Source: Nemertoderma westbladi
Lineage: Eukaryota > Xenacoelomorpha > Nemertodermatida > Nemertodermatidae
Assembly: GCA_032718475.1 (NCBI GenBank)
Contig: JAUCBJ010006685.1
Location: forward strand, 27,291 to 91,290
DNA: 64,000 bases
Direction: 5' to 3'
A model generated the notes under the pieces. It was not told where the DNA came from, made no database searches, and worked only from the letters and a program-made list of their open reading frames with translations. Below are positions 1-11,283 of this stretch, one piece after another. Within the stretch, counting starts at the first letter, position 1; every line of letters begins with the position of its first letter. Both the position numbers and the translations under genes were made by a program.

Positions 1-3000
1 ACGAGAATGGAAAGGAACACTTTGCAGCGTTCCTTTCCATGGTAGAAACCTACAAGAATGGAAAGGAACACTTTGCAGTGTTCGTTTCCACGGTAGAAAC
101 CTACGAGAATGGAAGGGAACATTTTGCAGTGCTCCTTTCCACGGTAGAAACCTACGAGAATGGAAAGGAACACTTTGCAGTGTTCGTTTCCACAGTAGAA
201 ACCTACGAGAATGGAAAGGAACACTTTGCAGTGTTAATTTCCATGGTAGAAACCTACGAGAATGGAAAGGAACACTTTGCAGTGTTAATTTCCACGGTAG
301 AAACCTACCAGAATGGAAAGGAACACTTTGCAGTGTTAATTTCCACGGTAGAAACCTACGAGAATGGAAAGGAACAGTTTGCAGTGTTAATTTCCACGGT
401 AGAAACCTACGAGAATGGAAAGGAACACTTTGCAGTGTTCGTTTCCACGGTAGAAACCTATGAGAATAGAAATGGACACTTTGCAGTGTTTGTTTCCACG
501 GTAGAAACCTACGAGAATGGAAAGGAACACTTTGCAGTGTTCGTTTCCACGGTAGAAACCTACGAGAATGGAAAGGAACACTTTGCAGTGTTAATTTCCA
601 CGGTAGAAACCTACGAGAATGGAAAGGAACACTTTGCAGTGTTAGTTTCCACAGTAGAAACCTACGAGAATTGCAGCGTTCCTTTCCATGGTAGAAACCT
701 ACGAGAATGGAAAGGAACATTTTGCAGTGTTAATTTCCACGGTAGAAACCTACAAGAATGGAAAGGAACATTTTGCAGTGTTAATTTCCACGGTAGAAAC
801 CTACAAGAATGGAAAGGAACACTTTGCAGTGTTCGTTTCCACGGTAGAAACCTACGAGAATGGAAAGGAACATTTTGCAGTGTTAATTTCCATGGTAGAA
901 ACCTACGAGAATGGAAAGGAACACTTTGCAGTGTTAGTTTCCACAGTAGAAACCTACGAGAATTGCAGCGTTCCTTTCCATGGTAGAAACCTACGAGAAT
1001 GGAAAGGAACACTTTGCAGTGTTCGTTTCCACAGTAGAAACCTACGAGAATGAAAAGGAACACTTTGCAGCGTTCCTTTCCATGGTAGAAACCTACGAGA
1101 ATGGAAAGGAACATTTTGCAGTGTTAATTTCCACGGTAGAAACCTACGAGAATGGAAAGGAACACTTTGCAGTGTTAATTTCCACGGTAGAAACCTACAA
1201 GAATGGAAAGGAACACTTTGCAGTGTTAATTTCCACGGTAGAAACCTACGAGAATGGAAAGGAACATTTTGCAGTGTTAATTTCCACGGTAGAAACCTAC
1301 GAGAATGGAAAGGAACACTTTGCAGTGTTAATTTCCACGGTAGAAACCTACGAGAATGGAAAGGAACATTTTGTAGTGTTAATTTCCACGGTAGAAACCT
1401 ACGAGAATGGAAAGGAACACTTTGCAGTGTTCGTTTCCACAGTAGAAACCTACAAGAATGAAAAGGAACACTTTGCAGCGTTCCTGTCCACGGTAGAAAC
1501 CTACGAGATTGGAAAGGAACACTTTGCAGCGTTCGTTTCCACGGTAGAAACCTACGAGAATGGAAAGGAACACTTTGCAGCGTTCGTTTCCACGGTAGAA
1601 ACCTACGAGAATGGAAAGGAACATTTTGCAGTGTTCGTTTTCACGATAGAAACCTACGAGAATGGAAAGGAGCACATGGAAAGGAACATTTTGCAGAGTT
1701 AATTTCCATGGTAGAAACCTACGAGAATGGAAAGGAACACTTTGCAGTGTTAATTTCCACGGTAGAAACCTACGAGAATGGAAAGGAACATTTTGCAGAG
1801 TTAATTTCCATGGTAGAAACCTACGAGAATGGAAAGGAACACTTTGCAGTGTTAATTTCCACGGTAGAAACCTACGAGAATGGAAAGGAACATTTTGCAG
1901 TGTTAATTTCCACGGTAGAAACCTACAAGAATGGAAAGGAACACTTTGCAGTGTTCGTTTCCACGGTAGAAACCTACGAGAATGGAAAGGAACATTTTGC
2001 AGTGTTCGTTTCCACAGTAGAAACCTACGAGAATGGAAAGGAACACTTTGCAGTGTTAATTTCCACGGTAGAAACCTACGAGAATGGAAAGGAACACTTT
2101 GCAGTGTTAATTTCCACGGTAGAAACCTACGAGAATGGAAAGGAACATTTTGCAGTGTTAATTTCCACGGTAGAAACCTACGAGAATGGAAAGGAACATT
2201 TTGCAGTGTTCGTTTCCACGGTAGAAACCTACAAGAATGGAAAGGAACACTTTGCAGTGTTCGTTTCCACGGTAGAAACCTACGAGAATGGAAAGGAACA
2301 TTTTGCAGTGTTCGTTTCCACAGTAGAAACCTACGAGAATGGAAAGGAACACTTTGCAGTGTTAATTTCCACGGTAGAAACCTACGAGAATGGAAAGGAA
2401 CACTTTGCAGTGTTAATTTCCACGGTAGAAACCTACGAGAATGGAAAGGAACATTTTGCAGTGTTAATTTCCACGGTAGAAACCTACGAGAATGGAAAGG
2501 AACATTTTGCAGTGTTTGTTTCCACAGTAGAAACCTACGAGAATGGAAAGGAACACTTTGCAGTGTTAATTTCCACGGTAGAAACCTACGAGAATGGAAA
2601 GGAACACTTTGCAGTGTTCGTTTCCACGGTAGAAACCTACGAGAATGGAAAGGAACATTTTGCAGTGTTAATTTCCACGGTAGAAACCTACAAGAATGGA
2701 AAGGAACACTTTGCAGTGTTCGTTTCCACGGTAGAAACCTACGAGAATGGAAAGGAACATTTTGCAGTGTTCGTTTCCACAGTAGAAACCTACGAGAATG
2801 GAAAGGAACACTTTGCAGTGTTAATTTCCACGGTAGAAACCTACGAGAATGGAAAGGAACACTTTGCAGTGTTAATTTCCACGGTAGAAACTTACAAGAA
2901 TGGAAAGGAACATTTTGCAGTGTTAATTTCCACGGTAGAAACCTACGAGAATGGAAAGGAACACTTTGCAGTGTTAGTTTCCACAGTAGAAACCTACGAG

Positions 3001-6000
3001 AATTGCAGCGTTCCTTTCCATGGTAGAAACCTACGAGAATGGAAAGGAACATTTTGCAGTGTTAATTTCCACGGTAGAAACCTACAAGAATGGAAAGGAA
3101 CACTTTGCAGTGTTTGTTTCCACAGTAGAAACCTACGAGAATGGAAAGGAACACTTTGCAGTGTTCGTTTCCACAGTAGAAACCTATGAGAATGAAAAGG
3201 AACACTTTGCAGCGTTCCTTTCCATGGTAGAAACCTACGAGAATGGAAAGGAACATTTTGCAGTGTTAATTTCCACGGTAGAAACCTATGAGAATGAAAA
3301 GGAACACTTTGCAGCGTTCCTTTCCATGGTAGAAACCTACGAGAATGGAAAGGAACATTTTGCAGTGTTAATTTCCACGGTAGAAACCTACGAGAATGGA
3401 AAGGAACATTTTGCAGTGTTTTTTCCACGGTAGAAACCTACAAGAATGGAAAGGAACACTTTGCAGTGTTAATTTCCACGGTAGAAACCTACGAGAATGG
3501 AAAGGAACACTTTGCAGTGTTAATTTCCACGGTAGAAACCTACGAGAATGGAAAGGAACATTTTGCAGTGTTTTTTCCACGGTAGAAACCTACGAGAATG
3601 GAAAGGAACACTTTGCAGTGTTAATTTCCACGGTAGAAACTTACAAGAATGGAAAGGAACATTTTGCAGTGTTAATTTCCACGGTAGAAACCTACGAGAA
3701 TGGAAAGGAACACTTTGCAGTGTTAGTTTCCACAGTAGAAACCTACGAGAATTGCAGCGTTCCTTTCCATGGTAGAAACCTACGAGAATGGAAAGGAACA
3801 TTTTGCAGTGTTAATTTCCACGGTAGAAACCTACAAGAATGGAAAGGAACACTTTGCAGTGTTTGTTTCCACAGTAGAAACCTACGAGAATGGAAAGGAA
3901 CACTTTGCAGCAGTGTTCGTTTCCACAGTAGAAACCTATGAGAATGAAAAGGAACACTTTGCAGCGTTCCTTTCCATGGTAGAAACCTACGAGAATGGAA
4001 AGGAACATTTTGCAGTGTTAATTTCCACGGTAGAAACCTATGAGAATGAAAAGGAACACTTTGCAGCGTTCCTTTCCATGGTAGAAACCTACGAGAATGG
4101 AAAGGAACATTTTGCAGTGTTAATTTCCACGGTAGAAACCTACGAGAATGGAAAGGAACATTTTGCAGTGTTTTTTCCACGGTAGAAACCTACAAGAATG
4201 GAAAGGAACACTTTGCAGTGTTAATTTCCACGGTAGAAACCTACGAGAATGGAAAGGAACACTTTGCAGTGTTAATTTCCACGGTAGAAACCTACGAGAA
4301 TGGAAAGGAACATTTTGCAGTGTTTTTTCCACGGTAGAAACCTACGAGAATGGAAAGGAACACTTTGCAGTGTTAATTTCCACGGTAGAAACCTACGAGA
4401 ATGGAAAGGAACATTTTGTAGTGTTAATTTCCACGGTAGAAACCTACGAGAATGGAAAGGAACACTTTGCAGTGTTAATTTCCACGGTAGAAACCTACGA
4501 GAATGGAAAGGAACATTTTGCAGTGTTAATTTCCACGGTAGAAACCTACGAGAATGGAAAGGAACACTTTGCAGTGTTAATTTCCACGGTAGAAACCTAC
4601 GAGAATGGAAAGGAACATTTTGTAGTGTTAATTTCCACGGTAGAAACCTACGAGAATGGAAAGGAACACTTTGCAGTGTTCGTTTCCACAGTAGAAACCT
4701 ACAAGAATGAAAAGGAACACTTTGCAGCGTTCCTTTCCACGGTAGAAACCTACGAGATTGGAAAGGAACACTTTGCAGCGTTCGTTTCCACGGTAGAAAC
4801 CTACGAGAATGGAAAGGAACACTTTGCAGTGTTCGTTTCCACGGTAGAAACCTACGAGAATGGAAAGGAACATTTTGCAGAGTTAATTTCCATGGTAGAA
4901 ACCTACGAGAATGGAAAGGAACACTTTGCAGTGTTAATTTCCACGGTAGAAACCTACGAGAATGGAAAGGAACATTTTGCAGTGTTAATTTCCACGGTAG
5001 AAACCTACGAGAATGGAAAGGAACACTTTGCAGTGTTCGTTTCCACAGTAGAAACCTACAAGAATGAAAAGGAACACTTTGCAGCGTTCCTTTAGATGGT
5101 AGAAACCTACGAGAATGGAAAGGAACATTTTGCAGTGTTCCTTTCCATGGTAGAAACCTACGAGAATGGAAAGGAACACTTCGCAGTGTTCCTTTCCATG
5201 GTAGAAACCTACGAGATTGGAAAGGAACACTTTGCAGTGTTCATTTCCATGGTAGAAACCTACGAGAATGGAAAGGAAAACTTTGCAGTGTTTGTTTCCA
5301 TGGTAGAAACCTACGAGAATGGAAAGGAACACTTTGCAGTGTTCCTTTCCATGGTAGAAACCTACGAGATTGGAAAGGAACACTTTGCAGTGTTCGTTTC
5401 CATGGTAGAAACCTATGAGAATGGAAAGGAACATTTTGCAGTGTTCGTTTTCATGATAGAAACCTACGAGAATGGAAAGAAACACTTTGCAGTGTTCGTT
5501 TCCACGGTAGAAACCTACGAGAATGGAAAGGAACACTTTGCTGTATTCCTTTCCATGGTAGAAACCTACGAGATTGGAAAGGAACACTTTGCAGTGTTCC
5601 TTTCCATGGTAGAAACCTACGAGATTGGAAAGGAACACTTTGCAGTGTTCCTTTCCATGGTAGAAACCTACGAGATTGGAAAGGAACACTTTGCAGTGTT
5701 CCTTTCCATGGTAGAAACCTACGAGAATGGAAAGGAACACTTTGCAGTGTTCCTTTCCATGGTAGAAACCTACGAGATTGGAAAGGAACACTTTGCAGTG
5801 TTCGTTTCCATGGTAGACACCTACGAGAATGGAAAGGAACATTTTGCAGTGTTCGTTTTCACGATAGAAACCTACGAGATTGGAAAGGAACACTTTGCAG
5901 TGTTCGTTTCCACGGTAGAAACCTATGAGAATGGAAAGGAACACTTTGCAGTGTTCGTTTCCACAGTAGAAACCTACGAGAATGAAAAGGAAAAGGAACA

Positions 6001-6085
6001 CTTTGCAGCGTTCCTTTCCATGGTAGAAACCTACGAGAATGGAAAGGAACACTTTACAGCGTTCGTTTCCATGGTAGAAACCTAC
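1..6085. repeat. 51-bp satellite array, block A
   Basis: About 119 head-to-tail units of 51 bp that run off the left edge of the window. On the plus strand one frame reads VETYENGKEHFAVFVST over and over, and an antisense frame is open as well. Units vary at a few positions: cacttt/catttt, gtgttcg/gtgttaa/gcgttcc, and ccacgg/ccatgg/ccacag. Shortened 37-bp units lacking 14 bp occur near 668, 960, 3000 and 3749. The segment 3000-3748 is repeated at 3749-4497, forming a higher-order repeat. Each unit contains an inverted repeat built from GGAAAGGAACACT and its complement. Nothing suggests splicing, a start context or a unique flanking coding sequence, so this is called satellite DNA and not a gene. 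Confidence 0.97.
6073..6085. repeat. Left copy of 13-bp target-site duplication
   Basis: GGTAGAAACCTAC ends the satellite on the left of the inserted retrotransposon and recurs at 8301-8313, where the satellite resumes. Because the motif occurs in every satellite unit, the duplicated length is ambiguous by a few bases. The last TAC also merges with the trinucleotide tail of the element. Confidence 0.6.
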
Positions 6086-8300
6086 TACTACTACTACTAG
6101 GATCGGCATGCTGCATTGCAGCTGCATTTTTAAGAATGCTGTGCCGGCTTGTCAACAAAATTGCACCACCACAACTCCCTATCACCCATGACATTTGCTA
6201 GATCATCCGCATCTTTAAGGCCAGTGTCCTTTAAGATGCGTCTCAAGAAAGTCATGAGCTGTCCACCATGCTTATTCACTCCATGAGGCTGCCAAAGTAC
6301 AAGATTATGCACTGGCTGGTCCTCACGGCGAAAGCAATGTCCTGCAAAGCGGAGGCGATTTTGTTCTAGTGTCAAGCTTGGGGGAACCAATGACACACCT
6401 CCAATGTTATATAGTGTCTGGTTGGAGATGTGTGCATTGTACTTGACACAATGTACCCGGCGTAGCATTCTTGTGAATGTGCCATCCAGAGATTTGGTGT
6501 CCTCAGCACTTAGAGCCCAGCATGGACTCCCGTAGAGGAGTACTGGAACTACTGCTGCTCTAAATAATCGGACCTTAAGTTTCCGATTAATTCTAGGTGA
6601 CTTCCAAATCCTGGAAAGCCTATTCAAGGCTGCCCATGCCTTTCCCTTACGTATTCGAAGGTCCTCACCTGACTTCCGGATCCATGATCCCAGGTAACAG
6701 AAGTCGTCCACATGCTCAAGCATACCATTCTTTGAGCTTATGCTCATCCGATCAGAGACTTGCTGAGGACTTTCAAAGTTAACTGTCAGAATTTTGGTCT
6801 TTCTGGAGTTAATAAAAAGACCAAAACTAGAAGCAGCATGTTCTAATGAGCTGAGGAGCCGCTGGGCTCCCTCTAATGATTCTGAGAGTACTCCTAAGTC
6901 ATCAGCAAAGTCTAGATCAGTTAGGTACTTGGCAGGATTTCCTCGACTTCTGGAGCCAGTTGGTGGAGTTATCATCACCCCATCATCATTATGATGATCT
7001 AAGGACATGCGTAGAACATAGTCAACCACAATAATGAACAAGAATGGTGCAAGTGTGTCTCCTTGGAGGACGCCCCATAACACTTCAAATGGTTCTGTGT
7101 CACCGTCAACGGTAGACACAAATGTTGTCGAACCATCATATACTGATCTGATTGCTGCAATAATTTCATCAGGAATCCCATATAATGAAAGTATGCTGAA
7201 CATACGTGAGCGAGAGACTGAATCAAAGGCCTTGAAGAAGTCAACAAAGATAACAGCCAGATGCCTGTCTTTCTTTTTTGATAATTCTTCAATTATCCTT
7301 CTAAGTGCCAAAATGGGCTCCATGGTCCCACGACCTTTACGGAACCCATTCTGATTTCCACGTAGCAGTCTCTCAATGGGATTCCTGATGCGATTTAATA
7401 GAATTCTATTGTATAGTTTTGCAGCAATCGAGATCAATGAAATTCCCCGAAAAGAACCATAGAGTGTTAGGTTGCCCTTCTTGGGAACTGGCACCAACTT
7501 ATTTGTTTTCATTTCTTGTGGGACTCTTGTTGTACGGTACATGTCTACTATGATGGGATAGATGAGCTTTAAACACTCAGGTATTTTAAAGACCTCAGGG
7601 GGAACACCATCTACTCCACTGGCACGATTGGTCTTAATGCTCTTTGCAGCAGCCTTCACTTCTGCAAAGGAGATATCGCCAATGGGAATATCTGGGAGTA
7701 CAGACTCAGACACTTTTACTTCTATAAAGTTATCAGGCAATACCCTGTCATTATTGAGGAGCTTTTCAAAGTGGGCTTTCCAACCATTGAGGCGATCGGC
7801 TGGTGATTCAGCCTTAACCTTGGTGGTTGGTTGGCTTTTCCGCCCAGTAAGCAGATTGATCGATTTCCATGCCTGGGATGATTGCCTGCTGTCGTCAGCA
7901 TCATTGATGGCATCAACCTGTTGGTTTATTAGCTCCTGTAGATTAACAGAGTACTGCCTGTTCAGGGACCTAGATGCAGCTTTAACTGCATTCTTGGCCG
8001 CTGTAGTCTGTTTGAGTCGGGACTCTTTCTGCGCCTTATGAAGTTCATTTCGGCACTTCTGAATTTTGTTGTCAGTCCAGGGGGCCCTTTTCCTGTTTCG
8101 AGGGTATACAGGAACTGTTTCTGCAGCTGCTAACTTAACTGCTTCTGTAAAGGCAGTATAGCCCTCACAGTGATCTGCCACCTCAGAGGCAAGAGCCTCA
8201 TACCTGTTGCTCAGCTGTAGTGTGAAGCTGGATCTCACACTTGGCTGTTGCAACAGAGAGGACCAGTCATGCCGTGGGAAGGCAGATTTCGTTGTTCTGC
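6086..8300 (-). mobile_element. 5'-truncated non-LTR retrotransposon inserted in the satellite
   Basis: A 2215-bp minus-strand insertion that splits the 51-bp satellite. It carries an RT domain and C-terminal region but no apurinic endonuclease domain, as expected for 5' truncation during target-primed reverse transcription. The 3' untranslated part is only about 45 bp and ends in a TAG trinucleotide tract (plus strand 6083-6099). A very short 3' UTR with a simple-repeat tail is typical of RTE-type elements, but the clade is not proven. The 13-bp satellite motif flanks both ends. The unbroken reading frame suggests a young insertion. Confidence 0.9.
6130..8298 (-). CDS. Non-LTR retrotransposon reverse transcriptase, N-terminally truncated
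   Basis: About 722 codons remain open up to a TAA stop at 6130-6132. The protein would copy the element's RNA into DNA at a nicked chromosomal target. Landmarks, numbered from the truncation point: a basic linker with WKSINLLTGRK around residue 140; palm motif A FVDFFKAFDS near 350; motif B GVLQGDTLAP near 410; the catalytic FADD box near 460; the thumb-like YLGSWIRKSGEDLRIR near 540; and the WNRLRFAGH-type C-terminal region, seen here as QNRLRFAGHCFRRED. The endonuclease domain is absent. There is no native start: the frame happens to stay open upstream through 376 codons of antisense satellite to 9426, which is an insertion artefact. The active-site aspartates are present, so loss of the 5' end is the visible defect. 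Confidence 0.92.
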   Translation of the reverse strand, partial: RTTKSAFPRHDWSSLLQQPSVRSSFTLQLSNRYEALASEVADHCEGYTAFTEAVKLAAAETVPVYPRNRKRAPWTDNKIQKCRNELHKAQKESRLKQTTAAKNAVKAASRSLNRQYSVNLQELINQQVDAINDADDSRQSSQAWKSINLLTGRKSQPTTKVKAESPADRLNGWKAHFEKLLNNDRVLPDNFIEVKVSESVLPDIPIGDISFAEVKAAAKSIKTNRASGVDGVPPEVFKIPECLKLIYPIIVDMYRTTRVPQEMKTNKLVPVPKKGNLTLYGSFRGISLISIAAKLYNRILLNRIRNPIERLLRGNQNGFRKGRGTMEPILALRRIIEELSKKKDRHLAVIFVDFFKAFDSVSRSRMFSILSLYGIPDEIIAAIRSVYDGSTTFVSTVDGDTEPFEVLWGVLQGDTLAPFLFIIVVDYVLRMSLDHHNDDGVMITPPTGSRSRGNPAKYLTDLDFADDLGVLSESLEGAQRLLSSLEHAASSFGLFINSRKTKILTVNFESPQQVSDRMSISSKNGMLEHVDDFCYLGSWIRKSGEDLRIRKGKAWAALNRLSRIWKSPRINRKLKVRLFRAAVVPVLLYGSPCWALSAEDTKSLDGTFTRMLRRVHCVKYNAHISNQTLYNIGGVSLVPPSLTLEQNRLRFAGHCFRREDQPVHNLVLWQPHGVNKHGGQLMTFLRRILKDTGLKDADDLANVMGDRELWWCNFVDKPAQHS

Positions 8301-9990
8301 GGTAGAAACCTACGAGAATGGAAAGGAACACTTTGCAGTGTTCGTTTCCACAGTAGAAACCTACGAGAATGAAAAGGAAAAGGAACACTTTGCAGCGTTC
8401 CTTTCCATGGTAGAAACCTACGAGAATGGAAAGGAACACTTTGCAGTGTTCGTTTCCACAGTAGAAACCTACGAGAATGAAAAGGAAAAGGAACACTTTG
8501 CAGCGTTCCTTTCCATGGTAGAAACCTACGAGAATGGAAAGGAACACTTTACAGCGTTCGTTTCCATGGTAGAAACCTACGAGAATGGAAAGGAACACTT
8601 TGCAGTGTTCGTTTCCACGGTAGAAACCTACGAGAATGGAAAGCAACACTTTGCAGTGTTCGTTTCCACGGTAGAAACCTACGAGAATGGAAAGGAACAC
8701 TTTGCAGTGTTCGTTTCCACGGTAGAAACCTACGAGAATGGAAAGGAACACTTTGCAGTGTTCGTTTCCATGGTAGAAACCTACGAGAATGGAAAGGAAC
8801 ACTTTGCAGTGTTCGTTTCCACAGTAGAAACCTACGAGAATGAAAAGGAAAAGGAACACTTTGCAGCGTTCCTTTCCATGGTAGAAACCTACGAGAATGG
8901 AAAGGAACACTTTACAGCGTTCGTTTCCATGGTAGAAACCTACGAGAATGGAAAGGAACACTTTGCAGTGTTCGTTTCCACGGTAGAAACCTACAAGAAT
9001 GGAAAGCAACACTTTGCAGTGTTCGTTTCCACGGTAGAAACCTACGAGAATGGAAAGGAACACTTTGCAGTGTTCGTTTCCACGGTAGAAACCTACGAGA
9101 ATGGAAAGGAACACTTTGCAGTGTTCGTTTCCACAGTAGAAACCTACGAGAATGAAAAGGAAAAGGAACACTTTGCAGCGTTCCTTTCCATGGTAGAAAC
9201 CTACGAGAATGGAAAGGAACACTTTACAGCGTTCGTTTCCATGGTAGAAACCTACGAGAATGGAAAGGAACACTTTGCAGTGTTCGTTTCCACGGTAGAA
9301 ACCTACGAGAATGGAAAGCAACACTTTGCAGTGTTCGTTTCCACGGTAGAAACCTACGAGAATGGAAAGGAACAATTTGCAGTGTTCGTTTCCACGGTAG
9401 AAACCTACGAGAATGGAAAGGAACAATTTGCAGTGTTAATTTCCATGGTAGAAACCTACGAGAATGGAAAGGAACACTTTGTAGTGTTCATTTCCACGGT
9501 AGAAACCTACGAGAATGGAAAGGAACACTTTGCAGCGTTCGTTTCCATGGTAGAAACGTACGAGAATGGAAAGGAACACTTTGCAGCATTCGTTTCCACG
9601 GTAGAAATCTATGAGAATGGAAAGGAACACTTTGCAGTGTTCCTTTCCATGGTAGAAACCTACAAGATTGGAAAGGAACACTTTGCAGCATTCGTTTCCA
9701 TGGTAGAAACCTACGAGATTGGAAAGGAACACTTTGCAGCATTTGTTTCCATGGTAGAAACCTACGAGAATGGAAAGGAACATTTTGCAGTGTTCATTTT
9801 CACGATAGAAACCTACGAGAATGGAAAGGAACACTTTACAGTGTTTGTTTCCACGGTAGAAACCTATGAGAATGGAAAGGAACATTTTGCAGTGTTCGTT
9901 TTCACGGTAGAAACCTACGAGAATTGAAAGGAACATTTTGCAGTGTTCGTTTTCACGATAGAAACCTAAGAGAATGGAAATGAGGAAATG
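8301..9990. repeat. 51-bp satellite array, block B
   Basis: Continuation of block A beyond the retrotransposon, same orientation, about 33 units. It includes several 57-bp variants with an extra GAAAAG (starting near 8368, 8476, 8839 and 9151). Surrounding units recur in the same order, giving a local higher-order repeat of about 310-360 bp. The last units (9900-9990) are degenerate and lose the frame, as is common at an array edge. Confidence 0.96.
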
Positions 9991-9995
9991 AGGAT

Positions 9996-10242
9996 GGCCA
10001 GTGTCATTTAAGATGCATCTCAAGAAAGTCATGGGCTGTCCACCATGCTTATTCACTCCATGAGGTTGCCAAAGTACAAGATTATGCACTGGCTGGTCCT
10101 CACGGCGAAAACAATGTCCTGCAAAGCGGAGGCGATTTTGTTCTAGGGGGAAGGAACCAATGAGACACCTCCAATGTTATATAGTGTCTGGTTGGAGATG
10201 TGTGCATTGTACTTGACACAATGAACCCAGCGTAGTTCAGTC
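9996..10242 (-). pseudogene. Decayed RT C-terminal fragment, second copy
   Basis: About 247 bp closely matching 6214-6460 of the inserted retrotransposon, in the same minus orientation. It includes the region encoding HNLVLWQPHGVNKHGG and the cysteine-rich segment before it. It differs by scattered substitutions and a short replacement or deletion near 10145, which breaks the reading frame. Both ends of the element are missing. It abuts the right edge of the 51-bp satellite, so relatives of the same retrotransposon sit inside and beside the array. Confidence 0.88.
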
Positions 10243-10964
10243 CAAAATTAATTAGTACAACGATGGACAGATTGATTAGTCTTACTGCCATCTGGTCTTA
10301 GCTCAATCAGTCAATGTAATACTTGAAATATTTTTTAAAGTTTGTTCCGGGCATCTGCAGTATCAATTGCAGAAGCCGAACTGAACCGAAATTGCCAAAC
10401 TTCGGCCCGAACCGAACCGAAGCCGAAGCTTCTGTTGAGCCCTACAGCCCTAGGGCCTAGAGCCCTAGTCCAGAGCAATATCTCCATTATTTAAGAATCA
10501 ATCAGTCAATCGAAACTAAATTTGGACAAGAGGTAGAAATAGGCATGACGACGGATCATACAGAAAATTTAGGTGTTGAGATGATATTTGTGCAATGCGA
10601 GCGCTATTATTAGGGTGGTAAACAATTATTGCATTAGCATTAGACAGCAGTAAATTTGAATTTTGTAGTAGTTGTTACCGGTCCTCTGGTCAGCCGGTAG
10701 GCCAATACTACTACTGTCCTACAATATTGCTGTACTGCAGTACTGGTGTATTGTTCTGATATAAGTAGGACCGTGAACCCGCCAGACTTGCCAGCTTGTG
10801 TATATTTTTTATTGTTTTAGAGTTGTGACACTTGAGGTTGAAGGTATGCGACCAACTAATTCTACACTTGACGGTCATTTTCAGGTGAGTTTATTTAGTA
10901 AACAAATACAGGTATATATGCAATATGAAATATCGAAAGTTTTAAGCATCAAGTAAAAAATTAC
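10243..10964. other. Gene-free AT-rich stretch with low-complexity GAACCGAA motifs
   Basis: No convincing gene. At 10370-10440 there are repeated GAACCGAA/GAAGCCGAAG words followed by AGCCCTA repeats. Read on the minus strand this begins CTAGGGCTGTAGGGCTCAAC, reminiscent of hAT transposon ends, but no matching opposite end was found. A candidate short exon at 10846-10884 is listed separately. Confidence 0.4.
10846..10884 (+). other. Candidate short first coding exon with consensus splice donor
   Basis: An ATG at 10846 opens 13 codons (MRPTNSTLDGHFQ) ending in CAG, followed at once by GTGAGT, a textbook 5' splice site. A TATA-like GATATAAG lies about 90 bp upstream, near 10758. The downstream exon was not identified, and the LTR retrotransposon inserted 1.8 kb downstream would fall in the intron. 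It could be a host gene, an old transposon exon or chance; no family is recognised. Confidence 0.25.
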
Positions 10965-11283
10965 TATATGGACCACATTAATATCAGTTAATTTTAATAT
11001 TTTGTTGTCGTGTATACTGTATATGGACCACATTGATATCAGTTAATTTGAATATTTTGTTGTCGTGTATACTGTATATGGACCACATTGATATCAGTTA
11101 ATTTTAATATTTTGTTGTCGTGTATACTGTATATGGACCACATTGATATCAGTTAATTTTAATATTTTGTTGTCGTGTATACTGTATATGGACCGCATTG
11201 ATATCAGTTAATTTTAATATTTTGTTGTCGTGTATACTGTATATGGACCACATTGATATCAGTTAATTTTAATATTTTGTTGT
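10965..11283. repeat. 55-bp tandem repeat, about 5.8 copies
   Basis: Units beginning TATATGGACCACATTGATAT start at 10965, 11020, 11075, 11130, 11185 and 11240, an exact 55-bp period. Copies are nearly identical, with single substitutions (for example accgcatt in the fifth). It is AT-rich and non-coding. Confidence 0.97.

Noticed and set aside
1-6100. Plus- and minus-strand ORFs of the 51-bp satellite as genes
   Set aside because: Same logic: 17-codon periodic frames on both strands, broken by 37-bp units, no unique coding flank.
6130-9426. Single 1098-residue protein
   Set aside because: The first ~376 codons are antisense satellite fused by the insertion; only about 6130-8298 is RT.
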